From contig CM032126.1 of NCBI GenBank assembly GCA_018894105.1, positions 11,373,001-11,437,000 of the forward strand: a stretch of DNA of 64,000 nucleotides. The letters run 5' to 3'. The first letter of the stretch is position 1, and every line of letters begins with the position of its first letter. Made by a program: the position numbers and the translations under genes. This document shows, one piece after another, positions 25,179 through 37,440 of the stretch. Source of the stretch: Jacaranda mimosifolia. Taxonomy: Eukaryota; Streptophyta; Magnoliopsida; Lamiales; Bignoniaceae. Under the pieces are notes generated by a model. That model saw only the letters and a program-made list of their open reading frames with translations. It made no database searches and was not told the origin of the DNA.

Positions 25179-28171
25179 TGTAACATCCCGAAATTTTTTG
25201 GTTATAAATTTAAAATTTTATTATTTTCAATATTTGATGAAATTTAATTATTCTTTCATATTATTATTTTATTTAAATTTTTTTGGGGATAAATTGTAAT
25301 TTTTGAAGACTTAATTGAATAAATTAGAAAAGCTTAGGGGCTTGAATGGTATTTTTTCTAGTCAACTAGGACCTATAAGATGTTTTAATTACTTAAGGAC
25401 TATTGATTAACTTAAGTAGACTAAGGACTCAATTGCAATTTTACAAAAATGAATTTTACAAACATGTTTTCTTCATTCTTCTTATTTTTGTTACTATTCA
25501 TCATATTCTTCCTCCTTCTTTTTCTCCAACCATGCCATCTCCCTCCTTCACCAACTACGGCTACCAACCAACCCAACCCAACCATATTCTTCTCTTCCTC
25601 ACCAGCTCCAAGGCAACACCACCATACCCTGTTGAAACGTCCAGCGAGAGAGAGTGTGTCACGGTGGGTAGTGGGTTTGTGACTTTCCGGTGGCCAAATC
25701 CAATTTTAAGGCTATGGTTGGGAAGAGCTAAGAGAATGGATCACAGTGGTGTGTTTGCATGAGGGATCAGAGCAACGGCGGTGAGAAACCCATTTGGTGG
25801 TTGAGGAGCTCGATTGAGGGTGTTCTAGGTTGAGAAATTGGAATCTAATTAGGGGGTTGGATTCAAGAGCTAGAGGGGAACATTTTGGTGGTGACCGCGA
25901 GATTTTCAGGCGGTGCTCTGGCGACCCGAGACCAGTTTCTTCTCCTCGTTCCGATGATCGCAGTGGTGTTCTTGTTTTGTGATTCTGAGGCCTAGATAAG
26001 CATTTTGGGTAATAAAGGGTTATGGATTAAGCTTTAGTTGGTTGTACCTTGATATATATGCATATGTTGTACCTTCCATTTTAAGCCATGTATGTATGCC
26101 AAGAATGAAAATGTTAGGATGATTGGTATATATATATGAGTATAATTACCATGCAAGGAGAAATATTAAATTTGTGGACCCGGACATGTCATACTAAACG
26201 CCAAAATTGGGAATTAATAAATATTGACTAAGGATTTCGTAATGTGAGGCTAAGTGGCATTTGATTAGGATTAATTATACAGGATTGGACTATTTTGTAT
26301 GGATTAAGATTATGATATCATGACCTTGTAATTTAGATTGAGACCATGCTATTTTGGAACTGATATAGACTATCGTGACTAATTCAAGAATAGTGACATT
26401 GGGATGATTGTGTAGATAGCACCTATTGAACTTATATCATCATGATGATTTATAAATTAATAATGTTATAATGCTTGATGCAATTCTAGATGGCTTAATG
26501 TTGAATAGGAATGTTGATTATGGATTATTCCTCTGATTAGGTGAAGAAGAAGTGGGTCCTGGCGATCAGTAGATTGCTAGCTGAGATTTGTTTTGCTGAA
26601 ACTACAAGAGGTGAGGATCCGCCAATCTGGCAACCTTTGGACCTATCGTTTCCTTGATAAACCCCCGCAAGGGTTATTATTGCTTTATTTATCGTACTTT
26701 GTTGATTATTGTTACCCCTATGAGGGTTCTACCGATTGGTTCTTGATTTGTCTGAGCCTAATCTATAGTCATCATTAAACCCATTAAGTTCTGCTGATTT
26801 GATATTTGTTCAAATTGTTGTTCTCATTATTAATTGTTGAACCCTGTTATATTCTTCTGATTTGAAAATGCCCAATAGGTTACCTTTTCTTGAAAATGAT
26901 CCTGATGTTTATGAAAATGACATTTGAAATGGTCTGGTAGACCTATTTGTGTCAAAAGTTCTCTTAAATTATTCATGTACCTTGTTTACTGGAATAGGCC
27001 TTGCCGGCCGATATTAGAAAATATTTTGCCTCGTATATGGCAAGTCATGTAAAGTTCCGAAATGTTCATGTTATTGCTTGAAAAGTTGAATTGATATATG
27101 TTGGCATTGTATCGTGCAACCCATGGGGACACCCTTGGGAAGTTCAACCTGGAGGGACTCCATAGGAAGTTGGGCTCGGGGCTAGGTTTGAAAAGATGGT
27201 CGGGCAGTACGGACCGACAGTGACAGATCTCCCGGCTAGTACCCACCTATGATCCTGACTTACAACTAGCTGGAGGTAGCAAATTGTGAGTTGCGGGATC
27301 GAGCATGCTGTTGACCATGCCATAAAAGCAAGTTGTTACATGTCAAGCTGTGTGCTCGAGCAGATGGAGAGATAAGGAGAAATTTTTCATGTTTAAATGA
27401 AAGGATATTGTAAATTTATAGATAAAGAGAAACGTTCTCAGGCTCCAGTTAAATGCTAGTGAAAAAGTTATCTTGTGTTCATCAAGGAGCAATAAGGAAG
27501 GATGCCAACAAGCCAGCTAAATGTTTAGATGCTCCAAGTTTTTATGAGTATAGATTCTGATTTCTAGCAAGCATGAACTGATTACTATCAATAAATTTGT
27601 TCATTGTTATTGTTTGAAAAATGTTCATTATCTTCATTCTGGCTTGTTTTGATCTTTCACAGTTTTGTGTTATCGAGCTTCATTGTTATTATTGACTCTA
27701 AACAGCCATCCATTGCTTTGTCTTATTTCTCACTGAGTCCTTAAGACACATTCTCTTTATTATTCCTTATTTCTTTTCAAACAAGCCTAAGTGAGAGGCA
27801 GGAGCCAAGTTTTGGTTGAACAGTTTATTTTGTAATAGATTAGGTGTTGCGATTGTGCATATAGTTTACACCTGATCAAGGCAATGATATAAGAAATGTT
27901 ATGTAAATGTTATGTTGAACTTAAGATGCTGGATTGTACATATTTCGTTCAGAGAAGTAATCTTTTGGGATAAATGAATTATTTTTCGCTGAGTTAGATT
28001 CTAATACTTGGGCTGTATATATTATGCTTTTGGAATGATTCTTTTGGATTAATGTGACTATTTTACTTTTGAAATGGTTAAATTACAGGTTTCCTAGTAT
28101 TATTTGATTTGTATTTAAGATTGAATTGGTAGTACCTCAACTTTGGTGTTATCCTGAAAGGGGGTGCAACA
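25179..28171 (+). mobile_element. Solo LTR (about 3.0 kb) with TAGGA target duplication
   Basis: It starts TGTAACATCCCG and ends GGGGGTGCAACA, with TAGGA on both sides (25174-25178 and 28172-28176). There is no PBS, interior or second LTR, so it fits a recombinational solo LTR. Blocks near 27170-27350 (TTTGAAAAGA..GGTCGGGCAGTA, CTAGTACCCACCTA, TAGCTGGAGGTAGC, GACCATGCCATA) and 27480-27900 (GTAATAGATTAGGTG) recur in the LTRs at 688-3779 and 9084-12470, so it belongs to a related but diverged family. Short frames inside (25403-25762, 26593-26778) are not treated as genes. Confidence 0.9.
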
Positions 28172-28640
28172 TAGGAAGAAAGGGTTTTTACTTTTTTGCT
28201 TGGATTTGTTTAAGAACAAAGTAAATTTGTCCCAACACCTTTGTTGAGAACTCTTAAGATAGGAAATAGAAGAGCCAATAGAGAAGGAGCTAGTCTTCTA
28301 CGACCTTCAACCACCAAGGTCGTGGCATTTCACACCAAGTGTTGCGCTTCGTCAATGGAACAAAACCTCTCAAGAGATTTTCGATTTGACTGCCATTACA
28401 CTTGAATTGGCTACTGAAACCACTACTTCTCTGCCGCCAACCACCATCTGTAATACTTGGTTGCCTGCAGTCAAACTGCCAAATTGACTCCATAAACAGC
28501 TTGCCCACCTCAACTTAACCAAAAAATCTCTATCTCCTCCCCTTACATGCCACCGTACAATGGAGAACCATCAACACCGTCAATCGTGCACACTATCTTC
28601 AAGAAAAAGAAATATTGCATTTTGTATATGTGATCAGTAC
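28172..28640. other. Unassigned sequence between the solo LTR and the hAT remnants
   Basis: A minus-strand frame at 28290-28508 (72 residues) has no family motif I recognise. The stretch may be an old exon or part of a hAT flank; I cannot decide. Confidence 0.35.
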
Positions 28641-29710
28641 TCGACCTGACTCGATCGCGTATTTCTCATTCGTGTTGTATATTTTTAGTCCCCAAACCCG
28701 AATGGGTTATTAAAGAGGTACTTGATAATTTTTGGGTGGGTATTAGGTCGGACCTTTTGATACCTGATCGGGTACCCTCAATTTTGTTAGAAAAAAGAAA
28801 ATTTTGAAATTATACTAATTAGTCACTCCCCAAGTGCCCAATAGTCCAATACTCACAGCACATCACAAGCACAAAGTTTTTCGGGCCTTTGAAATTTGGA
28901 GCCCAACTTATTAAGCTCTTAGCACATTATTTTTTTTTTTAAAAAAATCAAAGCCTTAGCCCATTACTCAATCAATTGTAATTTGAAAGAGCCAAGAAAA
29001 GTTGTAGGAGTATAGAACCATCAACATTCTTAAGCCCTCGATCAGACGGTCATCCCTCCCAAGTTCCAACTTCAAAATATCAAAGTAGCCTAACTCCAAT
29101 TACCACTGTTCAGCCTCCAGTGGATTGGCACGACAACAGAGATCGTAAGTTGAACTTGTATCTCTCTATAATAATTAAAAAGTATTTAAGTTGTAAGTTT
29201 AAAATTTAGATGAGTTCTTTCTTTTATTGCAAAAATTCCCTTTTTACTTTTTTGTTGATGATTTGGAATTATATATATGTGAAATTTTCAATTATATTCC
29301 TAAAGAATGTGTAAATAGAAGGAAATAGCAATTTATTATGAAAGCAGATGAATATTTTGTGGTGGGTCACTAATAAATTTCATGTACCTATAATGTACTA
29401 GACGAAATGATTATGAGAGTTTCTCTTTTGAAAGTCAAAGAAAAAAAATTCCAAAATTTCAATATAGATTGTTGATTTTAAATAGATTATATTCTTCTTC
29501 ACTTTAAAGTTATGAGAATTATTAATCAACTCAATAAAATTTTGTTTTCAAAAGTAGATAAAGATTGGCACTTCTAGTTTTAGAGATGATTTACATTATG
29601 TTGCCATTGGAGCAAATTACAAGATGTTTCTAGCTTCGGCCTTCAAAAAGATAAGTGACCATAGTAATTCGATTGACAAAGTAAACAATGTGGATGTTGA
29701 TTTGGAGAAG
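28640..29710 (+). pseudogene. Inverted 5' portion of a hAT element (plus strand)
   Basis: 29390-29710 is, by eye, the reverse complement of about 31430-31760: AATTCCAAAATTTCAATA, ATAGATTGTTGATTTTA, CTTCTTCACTTTAAAG and GATTGACAAAGTAAACAATG have clear counterparts in opposite orientation. Read on the plus strand its end gives SDHSNSIDKVNNVDVDLEK, matching the N-terminal region of the minus-strand hAT copies. Upstream, 28690-28790 has the GGGTA/TACCC-rich composition of hAT subterminal DNA. The inverted piece stops at about 29711-29727, where tandem unit 1 begins in the other orientation. Confidence 0.7.
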
Positions 29711-29726
29711 CACTCATACTTGACTC

Positions 29727-31610
29727 AGATGTGGAAGAAGTAGAGATACACAAGTGGAGGCACTATTAGGACCTAAATCAATAACCGTATTACTATACCT
29801 TTATACTCCTCAAATAATTCTTTCATGCCCTTACCTTATCTTTCAACTCATCTCTAACAAACTCATCATAATAAATTTGATCAAATATATAGCTATCAAA
29901 CTTTATTTTTCTATAAAGATCAAGAATCATAACATAAAATAAAATCTTTTTAAATTTTTAATTGATCGCAATATTTGTTGAATTTTTCCCTCACTCTTTT
30001 TGCCATCGATTTTAATTCTTTGTCTTTTTTTTGTTCATACCACTCTAAATTTGGAGTCATAAAGACAAGATAAATCTCTATAAAAACAACATTCGATGTC
30101 ACATAAAAAGAACTAGAAACTTTTAATGTGAGCTCAAAAAATGATGAAGAAATTTCAACAATACATCAGCTTCTTGCCAATCGTTTAAGGTAGGAATCCT
30201 AGCAGAAATATTTCAATCATCATCAACACAAAAAAAGGTCAAGCACAAAGTCCCTACCAGCATCCTCAAATGCATTAAGAACTTTTTCAAAGAAGCAGCC
30301 TACAACATCAAACAGGTGGAATTCCACATAGTAGGTATGTCAAGACAAAATAACTTGTTTGTTTGCAATATTTCTTTCTCAACACATTCAACAAATCTTT
30401 GGTACCTTGTAGGAGAGCCTTTAATGTACATCATGGTCCTTCTAATGTACTCTATGTCAACCGCTCATTTGGCCACTCCAACCCTTCTTGCAGTACTAGG
30501 TTAAGTATATGCACCATACATCTTATACATACATACTTGCCACCTAATATACTATTACCCCATGAGTTTAACCACTTCACAATTATACGGACGGCAACAT
30601 CATTTAAGGAAGTATTATTCATAGTTATGGTAAAAACCGTCTCATCAATCCCCCACTTATGCAAACATTTTCAATAGCTTTTGCAATCTCATCCCCTTTG
30701 TAACCACTAATTGGACAAAAATTCAATTTTTTTTTTTGTGCAATGTCCAAGAAGAAATGATGAAATGGGCAGTCACACTCAAGTAATTTACTCTCTTAAT
30801 TAATGTGCAAATGTTAGTGGTGATGGAAGTTCTTTAGCAAAATCTCTTTAAAAAAAAGACTTAAAGCTGCAACTTTTCATCCAAGTACATGCGATTGATA
30901 TTTTTAGCTACAATTTTCTGAGATAGAATCTTAAACAATATGACAAGCAACATACACAAAATGTCTAAACTCAGGTTCTCTACATGTTTGAAAGAGAATT
31001 CATCAACTAACAACTTATAGATAACGCACTCTTAATTTTTTCATGATCAAACTGCCAAGTGTCAAGTTGCTTTTCTGTTTTACTATCACCAACACCAAAG
31101 GAACCTGTTTGCATTTGAAGCTAGTTCTGTTCAATTTCTTCTTCATGAGGCTTCTTTTGGCAACTTATGTGGTGATTTTTAAGATCATTAGTTTCATTTT
31201 TAAGATCATTAGTTTCATATTTTCTTGTAGCAGCCATAATTTCAGCCCCACAATAATTACAAATACCCTTCACTTGTTGGACATAATTCTTATTTTCAAA
31301 TTTTACTTTTTTAAAATGTATTCAATGTGGTGACCTACTATCATATTTCCTTTTCTTTAGGTTAGGATCACTTTCAATCTCATTCTCATTCATCTTATTA
31401 ATATGTTCATCTTCATTCTACTCCAAATCAACATCTTATTCTCCAAATCAACATCCATGGTGTTTACTTTGTTAATCGGATTACTATGGTCACTTACGTC
31501 TTTGGAGGTTGAAGTGGAAAATATCTTGTTATTTGCTCCAATGGCAACATAACTTGAATCATCTTCAGAATCAAAAGTTTTCATCTCGTTATCTACCATT
31601 GAAAGCAAAA
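29727..31610 (-). pseudogene. hAT transposase relic, tandem copy 1
   Basis: Minus-strand reading gives, from the N-terminal end at about 31608, MLSMVDNEMKTFDSEDDSS and VNTMDVDLENKM, then decayed BED-finger-like sequence. At 30452-30664 it gives HKWGIDETVFTITMNNTSLN, NSWGNSILGGKYVCIRC and HILNLVLQEGL. These match plant hAT transposases (RICESLEEPER type): EWGI-K-FTIT-DNASSND and H-RC-AHI-NLIVQ-GL around the RNase H-like core, where DNAS carries a catalytic Asp; here it reads NNTS. The C-terminal part runs down to about 29758. Frameshifts and stops break it throughout. It is one of three copies in the same orientation. Confidence 0.82.
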
Positions 31611-32806
31611 TTGTATTGAATTAATTAACAATTCTCAAAATTTTAAAGTGAAGAAGAATGCAATCTATATAAAATCAACAATCTATTGAAATTTTGGAAT
31701 TTTTTTGACTTTTAAAAGAGAATTCTCACAATTATTTTGTCGAACACATATATTAAAAATTAATGTTTACCTTTAAGTTTTTAAAATTACATACTAGCTA
31801 AGATTTAGAACTTATGAACTGTGAAATGTAGTGCTATGAATAAATTCATGACACAAGTGAATGACAAATTAACAAAATTTTAATTTTTATCTATTAAAAA
31901 CCAAAATAATAATGGGAAATTTGGGGTACCCACAGGAGTACCCAACTCCAAGGGGTAACCAATGGGGGTATCCCCAACAAATGAGGGTTAGTAATTGGGT
32001 ATCAAAAAATGATACCCAAGCCCCTAAGTACCTTCAGTTGGGTACCCCCAGAACCCGACCACTCGAAGATGCATGTGTTTTGCCATTCCTTTAATTTGTA
32101 AGTGAATGAAAGGGAAGAATAAAATACTACAAATTGTAAAGGGGTGAGTTTATATTCTTAAGTAATATCATTTCAATTTCTTATTCTTTTTGTGCTATTT
32201 ATTCTTTTTCCTTCCATAATAGATCAGATATTTAGATAAAATAGTCTCATGTGCTTTAAATATGTTGTTAAATATAGGTATATTGTATGCAAATACATTT
32301 CAAGCATAAATATTTCAAGACAGAGACCGTGTCTGAAAACTTAATTTTCAGATTAATCTCAACACACTTTTGCGGTGATGATGAACTTGAGCTTAATCTC
32401 TTCAAGGGCAAGACCTAAAGTCTGGTTGAAGAGAGATTGACGAAGGGTTAAAACTCGCTTTTTCGGTCCACCACAGTAATTCTTGATCATCAAGGAAATA
32501 AGATGAGGATATTGTTAGGTCCAGCAGTAATCTATTTTACCAACAATAACCACATACTCAAAGTTGAGCATAGCATATATTTTGTTGCAATTTTTCATCT
32601 TCAACTTTGGCAATTTTGCATCTTCAACAATAGCATATGTTATACCAACTTTTAGCAATTTTATATCTTCAAGAAATTCTTTTTAGCTTTTATAAATGAA
32701 AAAAAAAGATGCTTTCTATTTATTAGTTTCTCCAGCAATTTACCCAACCTTTTAAGCGCTCAAGCAGTTAACCCAAACACGGAAGACGTAGAAAAAATGC
32801 AATAGA
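31611..32806. repeat. hAT 5' non-coding end and spacer of tandem unit 1
   Basis: 31910-32070 is rich in GGGTACCC/GGGGTA words and holds a perfect 10-bp hairpin TTGGGTATCA/TGATACCCAA (31995-32019). 32150-32800 is homologous to 35110-35770 (shared TTATTCTTTTTGTGCTAT, GATTAATCTCAACACACTT). Short GCAATTTTTCATCTTCAAC-like units repeat at 32585-32690. Confidence 0.65.
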
Positions 32807-34620
32807 AGGCACTATTAGGACCTGAAGCAACAACAGTATCACTACATATCCTTTTATACTCCTCAAATAGTTGTTTCATGCACTTACCTCATCTTTCACT
32901 CATCTCTAATGAAATTGTCATCATAAATTTGATCAAATGTATAGCTAATAAACTCCATTTTATTTGGAAGATCAAGAATCATAGCATAAAATAAAATCTT
33001 GCTCATTTTCTTAACTAATCTAAATATTGGAAATATTGGACAAATTTTTCCCTCATTCTTTTTGCCATCAATTTAAATTCTTTGTATTCGTTTTATTCAT
33101 ACCAATCATTTAGAGTCGTCAATATAAGAGAAATCTCTATAGAAACAACATTCGATGTCACTTGCAAAGAACTAGAAACTTTCAAAGTGAGCTCAAAAAA
33201 ATGACGAAGAAATTTCAACAATACAACAGGTTTTCCCTATCATTCAAGGTAGGAATCCAAGCAAAAATATTTTCATCATCATCAACGTGAGAAAGGTCAT
33301 GCATATTGTCTTCATCAACATCCTTAAATGTACTACACACTTTTTTCAAAGCAATTGCAGCCTCCCACATTATGTAGGTGAAATTCCACCTAGTAGGTAC
33401 ATTAAGACATAATTATTTGTTTGCAGTTTTTCTTGCTCAACACATTCAATAAATCTTTGGTACCTTGCAGGAGAGCTCTAGCTCCAATGTACATCATGGC
33501 CCTTCTAATGCGCTTTATGGAAACATGCTTATTTGGCCCCTTCAACCCTTCTTGTAATACTGGATTAAGGATATGCATCATACATCTCATGTGTACATAT
33601 TCGCTATCTAGTATATTATTACCTCATGAGTTCAACCTCTTCACAATTATACCTATCATCATTTGAAAATGCATTATCCATAGTGATGGTAAAGACCTCT
33701 CTTTTTCAATAGCTTTTGCAATCTTGTCCCTTTTGTGACCATTAACTGGGCAAAAATTCAAAACTTATTTGTGCAATGTTCAAGAAGAATCAATGAAATA
33801 GATAGTCATACACATGTAATTTACTCTCTTAATTGATGTCCAAGTGTCAATAGTGATGGAAATTTTTTGGCAAGATTTCTTTAAAAATACTCAAGGTTCA
33901 ATTTTTTTATACAAAATACATGCTACCGATACTTTTAGCTGTAGTCTTTCGAGATAAAATCTTAAACATATGACAAACAACAGACATGAGATATATAAAA
34001 CCCAACATGTTTGAAAGTGGGCTTATAAACTATTAACATAACAGACAATGCATTCTTCATTTTTTTTTTTTGATCAAACTGCCAAGTGCCAAGTTGCTTT
34101 TCTGTTTATTATCACCAATACCAAAGAAACTTGTTTGCATTTGAAGCCGTCTCTTTTTAGTTTCTGCTTCATGAGACTTCTTTTTGCAACTCATGTGGTG
34201 ATTTTGAGTCCATTAGTCACATGTTTTCTTATAGTGGCCATAATTTCTGCCCCAAAATAATTACAAATACCCTTCACTTGTTGGACATCATTTTTATCTA
34301 TAAAATTTACTTTTTCAAAATATATCAAATTTGATAACCTACTATAATATTTTATTTTCTTAGGATTAGGATCACTTTCAATCTTATTCCCATTCATCCC
34401 ATCAATGTGTTCATCTCATTCTCCTCAAAATCAACATCTTCTTCTCCAGATCAATATTCATGTTATTTACTCTGTCAATCATATTATTATGATCATTTAC
34501 CTCTTTTGTGGCCGAAGTAAAAAACATCTTGTCGTTTACTCCAATAGCAACAAAATGTGAATCATCTTCGAAACCAAAAGTATCCATCTCATTATCTACC
34601 ATTGAAAACAAAATTGTATT
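32807..34620 (-). pseudogene. hAT transposase relic, tandem copy 2
   Basis: The minus strand carries an acidic N-terminal piece at 34411-34611 (MFSMVDNEMDTFGFEDDS). A BED-type zinc-finger remnant follows at 34191-34397 (KGICNYFGAEIMATIRKHVT, where C-YCG------TS-L--H is normal; the second Cys is Phe). The catalytic-region remnant MRCMMHILNPVLQEGLKGP lies at 33402-33590. The start of the unit (AGGCACTATTAGGACCT at 32807) aligns with copy 1 at 29758 and copy 3 at 35772. Frame breaks differ from those of copy 1, so decay continued after duplication. Confidence 0.82.
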
Positions 34621-35771
34621 GAATTAATTAACAATTCTCAAAACTTTAAGGTGAGGGAGAATGTAATCTATTGAAAATTTGGAAATCGTTTATAACTTTC
34701 AAAAGAGAAACTCTCACAATTATTTTGTCCAACACATATATTAAAGACTAGTGTTTACATTTAAATTTTAAAATTACATACTAGGTGGGATTTAGAACTT
34801 GTAAACTGTGAAATGTAGTGCTATTAATTGATTCAGGATGAAAATGAATGACAAATTAACAAAATTTATATTTTTATATATTAGAAAATAAGAAAAAATA
34901 ATGGGAGATTTTGAGTACCCCCGATAAGGGTAATTCCAACAAATGGGGGTAGAAAATTAGGTATCAAGAAATGATATCTGAGCCCTCAAGTACCCACAGT
35001 GGGGTACCACCTCTCCGCCACTCCAAGATGCATGTTTTTTGTCATTCCTTTAATTTGTAAATGAATTAAAAGGAAGAATGAAATACTGCAAATTGAGGAA
35101 TGATGTGTATATATCTTAAGTAATATCCTTTCAATTTCTCTTATTCTTTTTGTGCTATCTTGTTTTTTGGTTCCTCCCCATGATAGATTAGGTGTTTAGT
35201 TAAAATGGTTTCATGTGATTTAAATGTTTAGTTAAACATAAGTCTTTTGCATACAAGTTAATTACATTTCAAGCTAAATATTTTAAGATAAAAATAGTGT
35301 CTCGAAACATAATTTTGAGATTAATCTCAACACACTTCTACGGTCACGTTGAACTTAGGGTTAATCTCTATAAAGCAACACATGAATTTTGGCTAAGGAA
35401 AGATTGATGAAGAGTAACAACTCTGTTATTTGGTCCAACATTGCAACTCTTATCATCAAGTAACTAAGATTAAGATATTATTGGCTCCAGCAATAATCTG
35501 TTTTACCAACAATGGCCATACGCTCAAAGTTGAGAATAGCATATATTTGTGGCAATTTTTCATCTTCAACTTTGTTCATTTTACATCTTCAAGAATAGCA
35601 TATGCTTAACCAACTTTGGCAATTTTTCATCTTTAAGAAATTGTTTTAGCTTTTATAAATAAAAATGAAGGTACTTTCTAGTGTTTATTAGTTTATCTAG
35701 CAATTTACCCAACCTTTTCGGCACTCCAACAATTAACCCAAACATAGAAGAAGTAGAAGATACACAAGTGG
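34621..35771. repeat. hAT 5' non-coding end and spacer of tandem unit 2
   Basis: Homologous to 31611-32806: GAATTAATTAACAATTCTCA at the start, a decayed copy of the GGTATCA/TGATATC hairpin near 34958-34980, and TTATTCTTTTTGTGCTAT near 35141. The spacing between equivalent sites gives a repeat period of about 2.96 kb. Confidence 0.65.
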
Positions 35772-36793
35772 AGGCACTATTAAGACCTAAAGCAACAACG
35801 ATACCACTACATATTCTTTTATACTCCTTAAATAGTTGTTTCTTGCCCTTACCTCATCTTTCAACTCATCTCTAACAAAACCTTCATCATAAATTTGATG
35901 AAATTATAGCTAATAAACTCCATTTCTTTGAAGATCAAGAATCACAACATATAATAAAATATTGTTCATTTTTTAACTTATCCCCAATATTTCTCAATTT
36001 TTTTCCTCATTCTTTTTGCCATCAATTTGATTCTTTGTCTTTGTTTTGTTCATAACACTCATTTAGATCATCAAGACGAGAAAAATCTCTTTAAAATAAT
36101 ATTTAATGCCACATGCAAAGAACTATAAACTTTCAAAGCAAGCTCAAAAAATAATGAAAAATTTTCAACAATACACTAGCTTTTTTCCCAATCATTTAAG
36201 GTAGGAATCCTAGCAGAAACATTTAAATCATCATCAACTCTAGAAAAGCCACACTCATAGTCCTTATAAACATCATCAAATGCATTAAAGGTTTTTGCCA
36301 AAGCAATTGCAACCTCCGACATCAAGTAGGTGGAATTCCACCTAGTAGGTATATTAAGACACAATAACTTATTTGTTTGCAGATTTTCTTGCTCAACACA
36401 TTCAACAAATCTTTGGTACCTTGCAAAAAAGCATCTACTGTACCTCATGACACTGCTAATGTGTTCTATGGAAACATGCTCATCTAGCCTCTTCAACCTT
36501 TCTTGCAGTACTAAGTTAATTATATGAGCTATACATCTCATATTTACATACTTGCCACCTAGTAAACTATTACCTCATAAGTTTAACCTCTTCACAATTA
36601 TACCTACTACAACATTATCTGAGGAAGCATTATTCACAGAGGTGGTCTCACCAATCCCCCACTCAGGCAAACATTTTTCAATAGATTTTACAATCTCATC
36701 CCCTTTGTGACAACTAATTGGACAAAAATTCAAAATTAGCAACGTTGTTACTTGAGGTTTCTTGTAATGGCGATGATAACCTTTTGCTAACAT
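35772..36793 (-). pseudogene. hAT transposase relic, tandem copy 3 (best preserved core, truncated)
   Basis: Minus-strand frames at 36575-36793 (LNFCPISCHKGDEIVKSIEK, CLPEWGIGE, VNNASSDNV) and 36176-36541 (MRCIAHIINLVLQERLKRLD, YQRFVECVEQENL, LNIPTRWNSTYLMSEVAIAL) follow the canonical hAT order: FC-I--HKG--I-K-IE-CL-EWGI, DNAS-ND, H-RC-AHI-NLIVQ, RWNSTY-ML. The first residue of the DNAS motif is Asn (VNNAS), so the catalytic Asp is lost. The unit is cut off at about 36800, so its N-terminal and BED region are missing. Downstream (35772-36175, minus strand) is the C-terminal region. Confidence 0.88.
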
Positions 36794-36839
36794 AAGAAAT
36801 CAACCACATTGAAGTATTAACTTGTTAATATATATTAGT

Positions 36840-37440
36840 GGAGGTTTATGGATATTAATGATGATAAGCAAGTTCGTCTTTGATACTGCACGAAAATGGA
36901 ACTGAAGTTCTTTTTGAAAATCAATGAGTTCAATAGTGCTTCTACTCTTGGAACATGGATGCATAGACTTAAAGCTCATGATCTTTTATATATGATTTTT
37001 TGGTGACTGCTTTGGCTTTAAAAGTTAACGTTTATAGGTACTAAGTGCTTAGTAGGTCGAAGTCCACTGGGATATAGGTTCTCATCCAGATGACTAAATA
37101 TTTATTAATATTGGTACTATTTGTTATATATAATTATAATATACTACTATTTTTTTCAACAAATATTTCCTTTAATTGCTATAATTTTTTACAGATGCTA
37201 CTCAGAAGTTGAGGTAGGACCCTTTCTGGAAGTCAATAAAATTTAGATAGTTATTACTTCGGATGCGCTTGCATAGAATTAGAGCTCTAATTTTTCTTTT
37301 ATAGGTGAGTTATTGTGTCCCATTTTTTACTTTGAAAATTGGTCTTCATCGTAATGAAGCACTTGGTGGGCTTCGACCCACTTGGGTCTAGGTGTCCGTC
37401 TTGCTAGGCTTAATTGATTGAATTCACTAGCCATTTATTC
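36840..37440 (+). repeat. LTR-derived fragments, two related blocks
   Basis: 36945-37090 and 37185-37395 share a pattern (TTGGAACATGGATGCATAGA vs TTCGGATGCGCTTGCATAGA, then a ..GCTC..TTTTTATA.. stretch and GGTCGAAGTCCACTGGG vs GGCTTCGACCCACTTGGG). A third related block lies at 43125-43290 beside a gypsy gag relic. These look like scraps of one gypsy LTR family; the ends are not resolved. Confidence 0.4.

Noticed and set aside
25403..25762. 119-residue frame with Pro/Ser-rich composition
   Set aside because: Inside the solo LTR, no family motif, overlaps another equally open frame.
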